Shown here: piece after piece, positions 36,341 through 46,022 of the stretch
Layout: every line of letters begins with the position of its first letter
How positions within the stretch are numbered: the stretch's first letter is position 1
Assembly: GCA_002050355.1 (NCBI GenBank)
Contig: MWYY01000030.1
Location: forward strand, 1-64,000
DNA length: 64,000 nucleotides
From: Acidobacteria bacterium 28-9
GTDB taxonomy: Bacteria; Acidobacteriota; Blastocatellia; Pyrinomonadales; Pyrinomonadaceae
Direction of reading: 5' to 3'
Notes under the pieces: model-generated
Told to the model about the DNA's origin: nothing
What the model saw: only the letters and a program-made list of their open reading frames with translations
Database searches by the model: none
Position numbers and translations under genes: made by a program

Positions 36341-38950
36341 TTAAAAACTGTTGCGAAAAAGGTAGGAAGTTTTGATAAAAAATGTGCGCTCGTTTTGGCG
36401 GAATCCGGGTTCGTATCTGCCCGAAAAAGGATTGTAACCGTTTCGATTAAAATCGTCATTATACCCGGCGTAAACGGCGGTGCCGGGATTCGGTGTCCAG
36501 CCGAAGAGAAATTGCGGGCGCAGGCGCGTCGATACGGTTGAATAATCAATTCGCGTTCGGGCAAATGTGTTGCGCGTAAATTGATAAGTTGAGCGGAAGT
36601 TGAAAATGTTGTCGTCAAAAGCAGTCAATCCCGTATCATCGCGCACGAGCTGCTGCTTGTTATAGTTGAGCGAAACCTGCAGTGCGTTGGTCGCCTGATA
36701 GCGCAAAGCCGTTTCGATATAAACCTGGTCGCCCGCGCCCGGGTCAAACGGATTTTTGGGGTCGAGAAGCGCGGCAGGACTGACGCGCGGGTATTTCGCG
36801 CCTGCGCCCAAATCGTAATCAAGCTGTCCCGCGCCGTAGCTTAAAAGAAAATAGCCGTAAAACTGTTTGACCGGAGTGGTTTCGAGAAAGCCGTAAACTT
36901 CGCGCCGGTTAGCCGAGCGTTCCGAATCTGTTCCAAAGAAAGCACCCGGTCGCGTGGCGGTTCGATTTGCTCCGAATTCGCGCTCGAAAACGCGCTCGTA
37001 ACCGAATTTTAATCCTCCGCCTATATTTGTCTGCCGTTGCAAAGCAAACATTTGCTGCGTGTTGGAATTCCAGTTTTGCATTCGTCCCTGCCAGTCGTGG
37101 CTGACGGCGCTTTCGTTTGAAAAACGCTTGAAAATTATTCTTTCTTTCGGTTCTTGTTCGGTTTGATAACGAACGAGCGAGCGATGTTGATTTGTATCGG
37201 TGCGCGTCGTAAATCCAACATCGGCGCGGTAATCCCGCATAAATCCGATGCCATTTAGTTGAAGAGTTAAATTGCGCTCCGCGCGGTCAATCGAATACGA
37301 ATAACCGAAGCCGTTGCCCGTGCGGTAAATGTTTTCGTCCAAATCCGGGTCGTAGAAAAATCGGCGCGAGGTTGTGCCGGTGAGTTGAAATTCGGCGCTC
37401 GTTTTCGTGTCGAGGCGAAACCGTCCGTCAAATCCGCCGGTGTTGTTGTGACGTTCGATGAAATTGTAAGTCGTGGCAAAAAAGCCGAGATTATTTTCTC
37501 TTCCGACGTCGCGTTTGAGGCGAAAGATTCCGATGTTGGCATTCTTATCAACAAAACGCTCGATGCCGCAGACAATGCTTGAATCAGCGAGCCGTTTTTT
37601 TTGACAGTCGCGCAAGTTTTCGCGCTCGTCCAAAGAATAATTGCCCGGCGCGTTGTCTGAAGCGTAAAGCACGCCGAAAGTATTTCGCCCGCGTCTGCCC
37701 GTAAGTTTAGCGGCAACGTCCGGGTCAACAATGGCGCGGGTGTTGACGACGTTCATCCGGGTTTGAAAAACATCTATACGTTCGAGAAAAAACGGACGTT
37801 TTTCCGGGTAAAAAATTGGGAAACGCTGGTTGGCGGTAACTACAAGTGCATCGGCTTCGACCTGCGCAAAATCTGGATTTAAAGCGAAATCGAGTGTCGT
37901 TGTTGGCGTTAAACTAAACTTGGCGGTTAAGCCTATTTCGCCTTTGACGTTTTCATCAACAAAGCGTCCCGAATCAATTGCGTTCGGCGCAAGTTGCGAA
38001 GGCAGAACGCTGCGAACTCGCCGACCGGATTGGCTCAAAGTAAGGCTCGGTATAATTTCAAGCTGGCGCGTTGTCGAAATGTTTTCAAGCCCGGTGATAT
38101 GTCCGGTTTGATTAAGCGAGCCGGAACGATTGCGGTCAATCGGCATCCACGAATCAAGTTCATTATTATTGTGTTTCACGCGGCGAAAAAGATGAATGCC
38201 CCAGAGTTTATTTTCTCCCGCTTCATAGCGCAGGGACTTAAAAGGAATTGCCGCTTCAACCGTGTAACCGTCCGGGGTTAAAACGCCTTTTGATTCCAAC
38301 TGCAAATCCACGCTGTAATCTTCGCCCCGTCCTTCGGTTAAAGTTCCGTCGGCTTGAACGCCGAGCGGATTAAAAAAAATCGTGTAAGCCTGTCTTTGGT
38401 CGTTGAAAGTATCGAGATAAACGCCGACGTAATCGTCGTTGAAAACCTGGTCGCGCCGCGCTAAACTCGCGCGTACGGTGTCTCTGTCTTGCTTGACGCG
38501 GAAAGCGATGTAAAGATTTTTTTCGTCGTAGCCCATCAATACTTCGGTCTCTGCGGACGGCGCGATGTTATCGCCCGGCTGCGTTTGCAGAAACTCACCG
38601 AAGAGTGTTGCGCTCGACCATTCGCTTTCGTTTATTTGACCGTCAACGATAGGCGGCGCATTGAAGCGCGGAATGTAAACCGGTGAGTCTTTACTCGCGT
38701 AACGCGACGCGACGCTTATGCCGTCGGCTTTTTCAACGGTAATTTTCGATTTGTTTGTCTCGGCGGGCTGCGTTAAAGAGTTTGCTTCAGTGTTTTTAGA
38801 ACTAGCGCCAACAATTCTCAAACGGGTAAAAATGCTTTCCTCAGCGGTTGGTCGCGGAGCAGGTTGAGCGGTTTTGGGTGATGGTATTTGGGCAACAGCA
38901 TTAGAAAAACAAAGAACGATACAAATGAAAGCGAGCGAAACGATTTTCAT
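36341..38950 (-). CDS. Secreted CBM9-like / DUF5916 outer-membrane barrel protein
   Basis: The 869-residue protein (ATG at 38950; an upstream TTG is less likely) has a signal peptide ending near SNAVAQ. A CBM9-like domain follows (PPIVDGQINESEWSSAT, then YDEKNLYIAFRVKQDRDTVR), and then a DUF5916-type barrel that closes with a C-terminal FFIKTSYLFRNSF. Proteins of this kind are outer-membrane beta-barrels of unknown function, common in Bacteroidota and Acidobacteriota. It is downstream of an ABC exporter and a glycosyltransferase fusion, so glycan binding or export is possible. Confidence 0.82.
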   Translation of the reverse strand: MKIVSLAFICIVLCFSNAVAQIPSPKTAQPAPRPTAEESIFTRLRIVGASSKNTEANSLTQPAETNKSKITVEKADGISVASRYASKDSPVYIPRFNAPPIVDGQINESEWSSATLFGEFLQTQPGDNIAPSAETEVLMGYDEKNLYIAFRVKQDRDTVRASLARRDQVFNDDYVGVYLDTFNDQRQAYTIFFNPLGVQADGTLTEGRGEDYSVDLQLESKGVLTPDGYTVEAAIPFKSLRYEAGENKLWGIHLFRRVKHNNNELDSWMPIDRNRSGSLNQTGHITGLENISTTRQLEIIPSLTLSQSGRRVRSVLPSQLAPNAIDSGRFVDENVKGEIGLTAKFSLTPTTTLDFALNPDFAQVEADALVVTANQRFPIFYPEKRPFFLERIDVFQTRMNVVNTRAIVDPDVAAKLTGRRGRNTFGVLYASDNAPGNYSLDERENLRDCQKKRLADSSIVCGIERFVDKNANIGIFRLKRDVGRENNLGFFATTYNFIERHNNTGGFDGRFRLDTKTSAEFQLTGTTSRRFFYDPDLDENIYRTGNGFGYSYSIDRAERNLTLQLNGIGFMRDYRADVGFTTRTDTNQHRSLVRYQTEQEPKERIIFKRFSNESAVSHDWQGRMQNWNSNTQQMFALQRQTNIGGGLKFGYERVFEREFGANRTATRPGAFFGTDSERSANRREVYGFLETTPVKQFYGYFLLSYGAGQLDYDLGAGAKYPRVSPAALLDPKNPFDPGAGDQVYIETALRYQATNALQVSLNYNKQQLVRDDTGLTAFDDNIFNFRSTYQFTRNTFARTRIDYSTVSTRLRPQFLFGWTPNPGTAVYAGYNDDFNRNGYNPFSGRYEPGFRQNERTFFIKTSYLFRNSF

Positions 38951-39134
38951 ACGGAAAGTTTTTAATTTTGACAAGTTAGAATTTTTAGGACGGTTGCCGG
39001 GAAAAAATTGCTAAAATTTAAGTTGTTATAACCGACGCCGAATTAATAAATATCACACCTAATCAATTTATGACAACAATTTAATTTCCGTCTGTAACTT
39101 TAAAGTTTTGCATTCGTTCCGGAAAACAAAACTT

Positions 39135-40937
39135 TTACATTGCGGCGATGTGCTGATGTTTGTAAAGATTTGCATAAACCTTGCCTTCCGAAAGCAAGGA
39201 CTCGTGCGTGCCGCGCTCGACAATTTGTCCATCTTTTAAGGTGATAATCTGGTCGGCGCGCTGAATTGTAGATAAACGATGCGAGATTATAAAAGTTGTT
39301 TTGCCCGTCATTAAAGTTGATAGAGCCTTGAAGATATTGGCTTCCGTATGCGCGTCGAGCGCGGAAGTAGGTTCGTCAAAAATGATAATTGGGGCATTTT
39401 TGAGCATTGCGCGGGCGATACTTATACGCTGGCGTTCGCCGCCGGAAAGTGACGCGCCGCCTTCGCTGATAACGGTTTCGTAACCTTCGGGCAAGCGCGA
39501 GATAAATTCGTGTGCCTGCGCTAGTTTTGCGACTTCGATAATTTCTTCGCGTGATGCGCCCGGACGCCCGAAAGCGATATTGTCGGCGATGCACACCGGA
39601 AATAGAAAGGGCTCCTGCAAAACAAGCGAGATGTTTTCACGTAGCGAATTCAATTTGATGTTTTGAATGTCAATGCCGTCAATCAAAATTCTGCCCGCCC
39701 AAGGGTCATAAAAACGCGAAAGCAAAGAAACAAGCGTGGTTTTACCCGCGCCGGTCGCGCCAACGAGAGCCGTAACTTGTCCGGGCAGCACGCGAAAGGA
39801 AATATCCCGCAAAATGGTGCGCGGCTCTCCGAGTTCGTTTTCGTAACCGAAACTTACGTTTTCAAACGAGATTTCGCCGTGTGTCGCGACGAGCGGACGC
39901 GCGTTTGGTTTTTCCGCGATGATTTCGTCTGAATCAAGAATCTCAAAAACGCGGCGACCGCGCGCACCGAGCATGATAGAAGTTCCGACCGCGAGCGTCA
40001 GCGAATTGACTAATGTATAGAGTGAAGTCAGATAACCGAGAAAAATAAACAAATTACCAATCGTAAGTTTTCCGCTCAAAACATTTTGCGCTCCGAAACC
40101 GAGCAAAACGGCGGCTGCTAAAGCGGTTATCAAGGCGGAGAGTTGACCGTAGCCGAGAGAAACTTGATTGGCGATTTTGTAAGCATTGCCGAATTCGGCG
40201 GCTCGCTCGGCAAGTTTTTTTTGCATAAATTGTTCGCGGGCAAATCCTTGAACAACCTTAATAGCCGATAAAGTCTGCTGCATAAAAGCCATCAACTCGC
40301 CCTGCGTTTTATATTGCCGGTCAGTTGTTTCGGTCATCAGCTTGGAAAAAAACAGCAGCGAGATACCAAGCAAGGGAACAACCGCCGCCGCAATTAAAGC
40401 GAGCGTCGCGTTAAGCTGCGCCATTATGTAAAACATTGCGCCGAGACAGACAAGCGAGGTAATGACGGGAAGCGCGATTTGAGCGACGACAAAATAAACG
40501 ACGTATACATCTGCATTAACTCGCTGCAAAAGGTCGCCGATTTTGTTACGCCCGTAATACGAAAGCGAAAGCTGCTGCAGTTTGTGGAAAAGGTCAAGCG
40601 AAAAATCATAGACCAGGCGTTGAGCCAGACTAATGGTCATATTCGCTACAAACAGCGAGACAAGGGCGCTGCCCACTGCCAGTAAAACTGCCAGTCCGAT
40701 GCTCCACCACAGCAATTGCTCTTTGCTTAAAAAGAGCGCGTCGTTACCAAAAAATTGTGTAATAAATGTGGGAAGCGGCTGGCTTGTCAAAACATTGTCC
40801 AGCACGATTTTAAATGGCAGCGGTTTGGCAACTTCAATAACGACGCCGAAAAGCGCGACGGATAAAAGAACCAGAAACCGTTTCCAGTAACTCGCTGAAT
40901 AACAAAACAGTCGCCAAAGTATTTTTAGATCTTTCAT
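39135..40937 (-). CDS. ABC transporter, fused permease and ATPase (MsbA/LmrA type)
   Basis: The 600-residue half-transporter has an N-terminal six-helix membrane domain (about residues 15-320) and a C-terminal nucleotide-binding domain: Walker A LVGATGAGKTTLVSLL, signature SLSGGERQRISIARAMLK, Walker B PIIIFDEPTSALD and the H-loop FIISHRLST. Such exporters dimerise and move lipids or glycolipids across the inner membrane. It lies 6 bp downstream of the glycoside hydrolase-GT2 fusion, so it probably exports that enzyme's product. Confidence 0.9.
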   Translation of the reverse strand: MKDLKILWRLFCYSASYWKRFLVLLSVALFGVVIEVAKPLPFKIVLDNVLTSQPLPTFITQFFGNDALFLSKEQLLWWSIGLAVLLAVGSALVSLFVANMTISLAQRLVYDFSLDLFHKLQQLSLSYYGRNKIGDLLQRVNADVYVVYFVVAQIALPVITSLVCLGAMFYIMAQLNATLALIAAAVVPLLGISLLFFSKLMTETTDRQYKTQGELMAFMQQTLSAIKVVQGFAREQFMQKKLAERAAEFGNAYKIANQVSLGYGQLSALITALAAAVLLGFGAQNVLSGKLTIGNLFIFLGYLTSLYTLVNSLTLAVGTSIMLGARGRRVFEILDSDEIIAEKPNARPLVATHGEISFENVSFGYENELGEPRTILRDISFRVLPGQVTALVGATGAGKTTLVSLLSRFYDPWAGRILIDGIDIQNIKLNSLRENISLVLQEPFLFPVCIADNIAFGRPGASREEIIEVAKLAQAHEFISRLPEGYETVISEGGASLSGGERQRISIARAMLKNAPIIIFDEPTSALDAHTEANIFKALSTLMTGKTTFIISHRLSTIQRADQIITLKDGQIVERGTHESLLSEGKVYANLYKHQHIAAM

Positions 40938-40943
40938 TGCCGT

Positions 40944-43523
40944 TTATAAAACGCTTTGCGCTCCAGCATTTTCTCTCGCTTCTCCCGAGTTTGCACCGAA
41001 CACCGATATTTGCGAAATAAGAATTTCTTCTGCTAAAAACGCCGCCGAAAAATTGCGCATCGCCCGCGCCGCGTCGAAAATAATCATTGCTTCGAGAACG
41101 AGCGAAAACAATCCGAGAATTGCTGCTGCAATAAACGCACTGTCAAATGCGGCAAATAGCGCGAGCATTGAAAGAATACTCAACAATACAATTCCTGTTC
41201 TTGAATAGCGCAAGCGGCAGCAAACCCGAACAAACTGTTTGCCCGCGCCGTGTTCTTCGACGGTAAAAAGTCCGCGGCAAGCGGCTAGTAATCCGCCTCT
41301 CGCTTCCAAATCCCAGCGCTCAAATTCGCCGCCGCGCCGGACGCGAACAGTGGATTTGATTAGTTCTGTCTCGATTAATCGAATCCAATCTTCGTTTGAT
41401 TTCCATACTTCCGTCCAAAAGGAAAATTCACGAGATTTCGGAACGAGAAATTGAAGTGTTAATTTGTCAAAGCAGCATCTTCGCCACGGCGTCAGACCGT
41501 GCCTCAAACGTCCGTAAAGTCTGGCGACCGGCTGCATTAAATGAAGAATCGTCGTCAAACCCCAACGCCAAAGTTTTTCAAATTCGGTTTTAGGCGCGGT
41601 CGTGTAGACGGCTTTTGACGCGCTCACGCCTGCCTGAGCCAAAAGAATAAGTACTGACGCAAATAAAACGGGAAGCACGAGAAAAAGCGGCTGCCATAAT
41701 AATCCGAGAAGCAAAATTATGACTAAGCCGGCTATAAAAAGATAGTATTCCGGCATCAGCGGAATCGCCGAAAGTGTGTTTGAAGCCGGTTGGTAAATTG
41801 ATTGAAAAGGCGCCGTTCCCCAAACGCCGTGAAAAATCGAGTCTTTTTTTGACTTTAAGGGCAGAGTCAAACCTTTCCCGTAAATCGTTCCGCTCCAATT
41901 CAGATGTCCAAGACCGTTGTATTTTTCAGACCATTTTTTCTCTAAAAGCGCTTCCGCCTTGCCGTAACCTTTTTGCTGTTTCCAATACATCTTGACCGAA
42001 TTCCGGCAATGATGCCAGACAAATGCCGCAGGGTGAAAGCCAATCGTTTTTCCGGTTTGCTGAATTCTCCAGCACAAGTCAACATCGTCTCCGGCGGCGT
42101 GATAAACGGGGTCGCATCCGCCGACTTCCAAAAGCGCATCGCGCCGGAATGCCATATTGCAGCCGGGAATATGCTCGGCGATTTCGTCGGTCAGCAAAAC
42201 GTGGACAGGACCGCCCGGAGCATTAGCGATGCTGTCGGCAATTATACCGTCGCCGGCAGGCGAGATATTAGGACCGCCCATGCCCGCGTGATTCGTCGTC
42301 ATAAAAGCGTGCGCCAGATATTGCAACCAATGCGGGTCGGGATAAGCGTCATCGTCAATATACGCGACTATTTCGCCGCTCGCCGCTTTCATTCCGGTAT
42401 TACGCGCGCTGCTCAGACCTCGATTAGGCGTGTTAATCAAACGAACCGGATATTCGCGTACAATATCCGCCAGCGAATCGGTTGAGCCGTCATTGACGAC
42501 AATAACTTCAAAATCCGGATAGACTACTCTCTGCAAACCTTCCATACAATCTCGAATCGTAGCCGAGCCGTTATAACTGCAGACCACGACCGAAATTTTC
42601 GGAAAATTTTCACTCACGGGAAAAGGTGATTCCCGAAAAGCCTTTGAAACCGTGTGCAGAGCAGGCTTTGGACGACGTTCGCGGTCGGTCAAACCGAAAT
42701 CCCAATCTTCGATTACAAATCCGCCCCGCCACCATTCGTCCGTCCAGGCAAAAATAAATGCTCCGGCACAACCTTTTGAAAAAACCGAACGTATTTGCCA
42801 ATCCAAAGAATCCGCCTGAACCGCTTCGCCATTGCGCCGACTGTCCAACCCGATTTCCGCCATCACAATCGGTCGGTCGCCGCACAGATTGTGCAGGCGA
42901 GCCAGATACGATTCGAGTTTTTCTTTCGATTCCAAATAGATGTTAAAGCAGTCAAAATCAGTGAAAGATGTATCTAAATATTCGGTCGTAGGATAGTTGA
43001 CGTAAGTGAAAAGACCGTTCGGGTCGGCTTCTTTGCCGGCTTCGTAAAGCCGTTTGAGAAATTCTTCGATTCGATTGTGACCATACCAGCGAACGATTGA
43101 CGCGGGTATCTCATTACCGAGCGTATAAGCCAGTATCGCCGGATGATTTTTACACGAACGGACACTTTCCCGAACCTGATTCACGATTCTTTTTACGCGG
43201 TTTTCGTCGTCAAGAAATGTAATGTGCTGCTCCCAGGGCAGCCCCACAAGAACTTTGAGGTTGTATTTCTCGGCATAGTCGAGTAGATACAAAGGCGGAA
43301 CCGTATAAGTTCTAACCGAGTTGATGCCGAACGAAGACATCAGAGAGAAATCCTTTTCGACAAGACTCGGCGCAAGAAAATTAAACTCGTCTTTATCCGG
43401 CTGAAATGTGCCGTATGTTACGCCGCGAACATAAAATTTTTCATTGTCGACTACAAGAAATTTGCCTTTAATCTGGGGATGCGGTCTAGTGCTGCTTTCT
43501 ACGGTCGAAAGAAGTGCATTCAT
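40944..43523 (-). CDS. Glycoside hydrolase-like domain fused to a membrane GT2 glycosyltransferase
   Basis: The 859-residue protein has an N-terminal (beta/alpha)8 domain like GH2/GH5 catalytic cores. Glu138 in YTLGNEIPAS fits the acid/base and Glu223 in IVMAEIGLDS the nucleophile; GAFIFAWTDEWWRGG closes the barrel. From about residue 310 a GT2 domain follows: ISVVVCSYNGSATIRDCMEG, VVNDGSTDS, AYIDDDAYPDPHW (DxD) and GCNMAFRRDALLEVGGCDPV. Two hydrophobic clusters of membrane helices occur at about 600-650 and 770-820. The arrangement suggests one enzyme that both extends and trims, or otherwise edits, a glycan. Confidence 0.85.
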   Translation of the reverse strand: MNALLSTVESSTRPHPQIKGKFLVVDNEKFYVRGVTYGTFQPDKDEFNFLAPSLVEKDFSLMSSFGINSVRTYTVPPLYLLDYAEKYNLKVLVGLPWEQHITFLDDENRVKRIVNQVRESVRSCKNHPAILAYTLGNEIPASIVRWYGHNRIEEFLKRLYEAGKEADPNGLFTYVNYPTTEYLDTSFTDFDCFNIYLESKEKLESYLARLHNLCGDRPIVMAEIGLDSRRNGEAVQADSLDWQIRSVFSKGCAGAFIFAWTDEWWRGGFVIEDWDFGLTDRERRPKPALHTVSKAFRESPFPVSENFPKISVVVCSYNGSATIRDCMEGLQRVVYPDFEVIVVNDGSTDSLADIVREYPVRLINTPNRGLSSARNTGMKAASGEIVAYIDDDAYPDPHWLQYLAHAFMTTNHAGMGGPNISPAGDGIIADSIANAPGGPVHVLLTDEIAEHIPGCNMAFRRDALLEVGGCDPVYHAAGDDVDLCWRIQQTGKTIGFHPAAFVWHHCRNSVKMYWKQQKGYGKAEALLEKKWSEKYNGLGHLNWSGTIYGKGLTLPLKSKKDSIFHGVWGTAPFQSIYQPASNTLSAIPLMPEYYLFIAGLVIILLLGLLWQPLFLVLPVLFASVLILLAQAGVSASKAVYTTAPKTEFEKLWRWGLTTILHLMQPVARLYGRLRHGLTPWRRCCFDKLTLQFLVPKSREFSFWTEVWKSNEDWIRLIETELIKSTVRVRRGGEFERWDLEARGGLLAACRGLFTVEEHGAGKQFVRVCCRLRYSRTGIVLLSILSMLALFAAFDSAFIAAAILGLFSLVLEAMIIFDAARAMRNFSAAFLAEEILISQISVFGANSGEARENAGAQSVL

Positions 43524-43946
43524 ATAATCGGAGTTTCTATTAGATGAAATTATGGTTAAGCCTGGCAGAGACTATAAAAAAATGTTTTCTTTATAAAAAT
43601 TGGAAAGTTTTCCAGATTTGTATCTTCTACTAAAACCAAATTTACTTTCCAGATACTGATATAAACTATATCGAACGGATAAAATTTGTTATGCAACAAA
43701 TACTACTTTTGTAAAACTCTATAAGACTCTTTTGAAAGAATACAACAAATTTTACAGGAAACCTAACAAATTTAAAAATAGTTTAGATAAATGCAAGATA
43801 AGTCGACAGGGCGGTGACTAATTAAATCTATAATACACTCGCGGATTCACTCTATTACGGCTTGTCTGCAAATGCGAACCAGACAGGCAGAACTATTGTT
43901 GCACACTAGGCTAAAAGAGAAATTCAAATGTCCGCAAAGCAGTTAC
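43524..43946. other. AT-rich spacer upstream of the hydrolase-GT2 gene
   Basis: Roughly 420 bp without a coding frame. It is rich in A/T and contains scattered short repeats of ACAAATTT and a TTGTT/AACAA palindrome, but nothing that I can name. It should hold the promoter for the minus-strand gene that starts at 43523; no consensus promoter stands out. Confidence 0.4.
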
Positions 43947-43988
43947 CGAAATAAAACGGCTGTCAACATTGACAGCCGTTTTATTTCG
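43947..43988 (-). terminator. Perfect bidirectional terminator hairpin downstream of tRNA-Pro
   Basis: The 19-base arm at 43947-43965 is exactly complementary to 43970-43988 around a four-base loop. The stem has a GC-rich core (ACGGCTGTCA) flanked by A- and T-runs, so transcripts from either side end in U-rich sequence. It lies 6 bp downstream of the tRNA 3' end. Confidence 0.88.
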
Positions 43989-43994
43989 TAATAA

Positions 43995-44071
43995 TGGTCG
44001 GGGCGGCAAGATTCGAACTTGCGACCTCACGGTCCCGAACCGTGCGCTCTACCAGGCTGAGCCACGCCCCG
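43995..44071 (-). tRNA. tRNA-Pro (anticodon CGG), CCA encoded
   Basis: The minus strand folds into a full cloverleaf: acceptor CGGGGCG/CGCCCCG, D-arm with AGCCTGGTAG, anticodon arm CACGG-TTCGGGA-CCGTG with anticodon CGG, and T-arm GCAAG-TTCGAAT-CTTGC. The discriminator is A and the 3' CCA is encoded (43995-43997). Length is 77 nt. It reads CCG codons. Confidence 0.95.
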
Positions 44072-44088
44072 TTAAACTGGACTTTCAA

Positions 44089-44117
44089 AGTCTATGTTAC
44101 CGATTGGTTTTAGTCAA
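44089..44117 (-). promoter_or_regulatory. Likely sigma-70 promoter of tRNA-Pro
   Basis: On the minus strand TTGACT (44112-44117) and TAGACT (44089-44094) are 17 bp apart, and the tRNA 5' end lies 17 bp beyond the -10 box. The -35 box matches the consensus in five of six positions; the -10 box is weaker. It overlaps nothing coding except the DedA 3' flank. Confidence 0.55.
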
Positions 44118-44129
44118 ACCAAACGATTC

Positions 44130-44837
44130 TTAGATTTGCGAATTGTGATTTGCAAGTTGTTCGGCTGCCGCCTTTTTTCCGAATCTGTTTCTCAAAAATT
44201 CGATGAGCGGCGGAAGAATAGAAAGAAGAACAACGACGATGACGACTTTTTCGATATGATCTTCGAGTTTTATATCAAAAGCGCGCTCGACAACTCCGCC
44301 TAAAAAATAACCCGCCAGAACCATACTCGAAATCCAGAGCAAACTGCCGATTAAGCTAAAGGTCAAAAATTTGACGTAAGGCATCTCGGTTGCACCAATG
44401 ACGAGCGGCGCAAACGTGCGGACAATCGGCACAAAACGCGCTAAAATTACAGTTTTAACTCCGTGTTTTTCAAAAAACGCTTTTGCTTTTTCGACACGGC
44501 TCGGCTTAAAGATAAAAGAATTTTCGCGGTTGAAAAGCGTTTTTCCCATCGTTCTGCCTGTCCAGTAACCAGTGCTGTCGCCGATTACCGAACCGAGAAA
44601 AAATGCCAGCAGAACAAAAGCTATCTTCAGTTTTCCCGCCGCCGCGAAAAGTCCCGAAACAACCAGCAGAGAATCGCCCGGCAGAAAAAAACCGACCGCC
44701 AGACCGGTTTCGGCAAACACTATAAAAAACAGCGCGAAATAGACGTAATCGCCGAAAGTTGCCAGCAGATTATCAATCAAAATTTTCGGATTGAGAAAAT
44801 CTTTGACGTGATGTAGAAAATCAATTATTGACTGCAT
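44130..44837 (-). CDS. DedA-family membrane protein (SNARE-associated/VTT domain)
   Basis: The 235-residue protein (ATG at 44837 preceded by GGTAAG) has the DedA landmarks: an acidic residue in FVFAETGLAVGFFLPGDSLL, the GDSTGYWTGR segment, and RFVPIVRTFAPLVIGATEMP with the conserved Arg. DedA/VTT proteins are membrane-embedded lipid scramblases or flippases; some recycle undecaprenyl phosphate. It overlaps a shared repeat at 44844-44861 in its 5' flank and follows the TPR gene by 28 bp. Confidence 0.9.
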   Translation of the reverse strand: MQSIIDFLHHVKDFLNPKILIDNLLATFGDYVYFALFFIVFAETGLAVGFFLPGDSLLVVSGLFAAAGKLKIAFVLLAFFLGSVIGDSTGYWTGRTMGKTLFNRENSFIFKPSRVEKAKAFFEKHGVKTVILARFVPIVRTFAPLVIGATEMPYVKFLTFSLIGSLLWISSMVLAGYFLGGVVERAFDIKLEDHIEKVVIVVVLLSILPPLIEFLRNRFGKKAAAEQLANHNSQI

Positions 44838-44865
44838 AAATCTTACCGACAACCGACTACTAAAA

Positions 44866-45729
44866 TTACATTCCTGCCGGCGCGATGTCGAACGGCGATT
44901 CTGGTTCGGGTTCTTTGATTTCTTTGGCTCGGTCGGGATTTATCGCTTCGAGCTTTTCTTTAGCGTCGCGCGCCGTCTGCGACATCACAATCGGTTTGCC
45001 TTCGGTGTCTTTTGCTTCGCTTGCGGCTTTGGCGATGTTGTAATACAAATCGGCGGCTTGATCTTTGTTGCCTTGCTTTTCGTAGATTTTTGCCAGTTCA
45101 AAATTTACCGTATCTTTTGAGAGAATCGGATTGTCAAGCGCGGCAAGTTCCTGATAAAGCGCGGCGGCTTCGTCTAATTTGCCGCTGTCGGTTTTCGCCT
45201 GTGCGAGCGCAAATTTTGAAAGCGTACCGACTTCGCCGCTCATTTTCGATAAGTCTTCTAGTTCCTGCGTTGCAGCGTCGCGGTCAATAGACAAACGATT
45301 GGCGGCGATAAAATATCTTGCTTTGTCGCGCACCGGATCGCCGTATTTATCCGCAACCGTTTGAAATTCGCCGATTGACGCTTCGGCGCGTTCCTTTTCC
45401 GTTTTGAAAGTTTTCTGGGTGGGGTTGGCAGGATCGGGTGAGCTTGTAACTCGCACCTGCGAAGTTTCAATCGCTTTGCCCAGCGCGGTCTGCGCCGCAA
45501 TTGTTTGGCGGCGACTCCACAAAGAAAAAATTCCGATCAAAGCGCCGAGAAGCGCAAGCGCCGCAATTGCATAGAGAAATTTTTTGCTGTTGCCTTCAAC
45601 TCGTCTGCCCAAATCTTCGACGCGACTTCCGAGATTTGATTGAAATTCGTCGCGGTAGACGGTTTTTGTTTTGTTTTCTTGAACCGGAGCTTGAAACTGC
45701 TGCGGTATCTGTCTTTTTTTTCTTGCCAT
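44866..45729 (-). CDS. Membrane-anchored TPR protein (YfgM-like)
   Basis: The 287-residue protein has a basic cytoplasmic N-terminus, one membrane helix (FLYAIAALALLGALIGIF, about residues 50-67) and a periplasmic tetratricopeptide part (LSKFALAQAKTDSGKLDEAA, DTVNFELAKIYEKQGNKDQA). The layout matches YfgM/TPR_21 proteins that assist periplasmic chaperones. The C-terminus is proline/glutamate rich. Family assignment is by architecture only. Confidence 0.75.
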   Translation of the reverse strand: MARKKRQIPQQFQAPVQENKTKTVYRDEFQSNLGSRVEDLGRRVEGNSKKFLYAIAALALLGALIGIFSLWSRRQTIAAQTALGKAIETSQVRVTSSPDPANPTQKTFKTEKERAEASIGEFQTVADKYGDPVRDKARYFIAANRLSIDRDAATQELEDLSKMSGEVGTLSKFALAQAKTDSGKLDEAAALYQELAALDNPILSKDTVNFELAKIYEKQGNKDQAADLYYNIAKAASEAKDTEGKPIVMSQTARDAKEKLEAINPDRAKEIKEPEPESPFDIAPAGM

Positions 45730-45923
45730 TGTTAAAATATTTGCAATCCTTTTACTGCTTAATCGTTATATAATCGTCGTAAAGTTTTTGTTTTGCGAAA
45801 AAGTCAATTTATCGTAAAACACGGGCGAGTTCAAGGTTGAAAAGATTAAACAATAAAGAATAGAGTTTCGCCGCGCGGCAAAACGTATTGAAATTACCGT
45901 TTGAAAATAAATTTAAGTTTTCG

Positions 45924-45951
45924 GGAACAATTTTTGAAAACCGGTGTCTAA
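45924..45951 (+). promoter_or_regulatory. Sigma-E/ECF-type promoter of the sigma factor gene
   Basis: GGAACAA (45924-45930), a 16-bp spacer, then TCTAA (45947-45951) matches the ECF RpoE pattern GGAACTT-N16-TCTRA closely. It sits 71 bp before the sigma factor's ATG, in a position suited to autoregulation. Similarity is by eye; other ECF groups use related boxes. Confidence 0.7.
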
Positions 45952-46022
45952 TAATTTAGTTCGCGGGAATTGCAAACTAGACAATTTGAAAATTGCGCGT
46001 CGAAAAGGGGAAAAGGTAGAAG

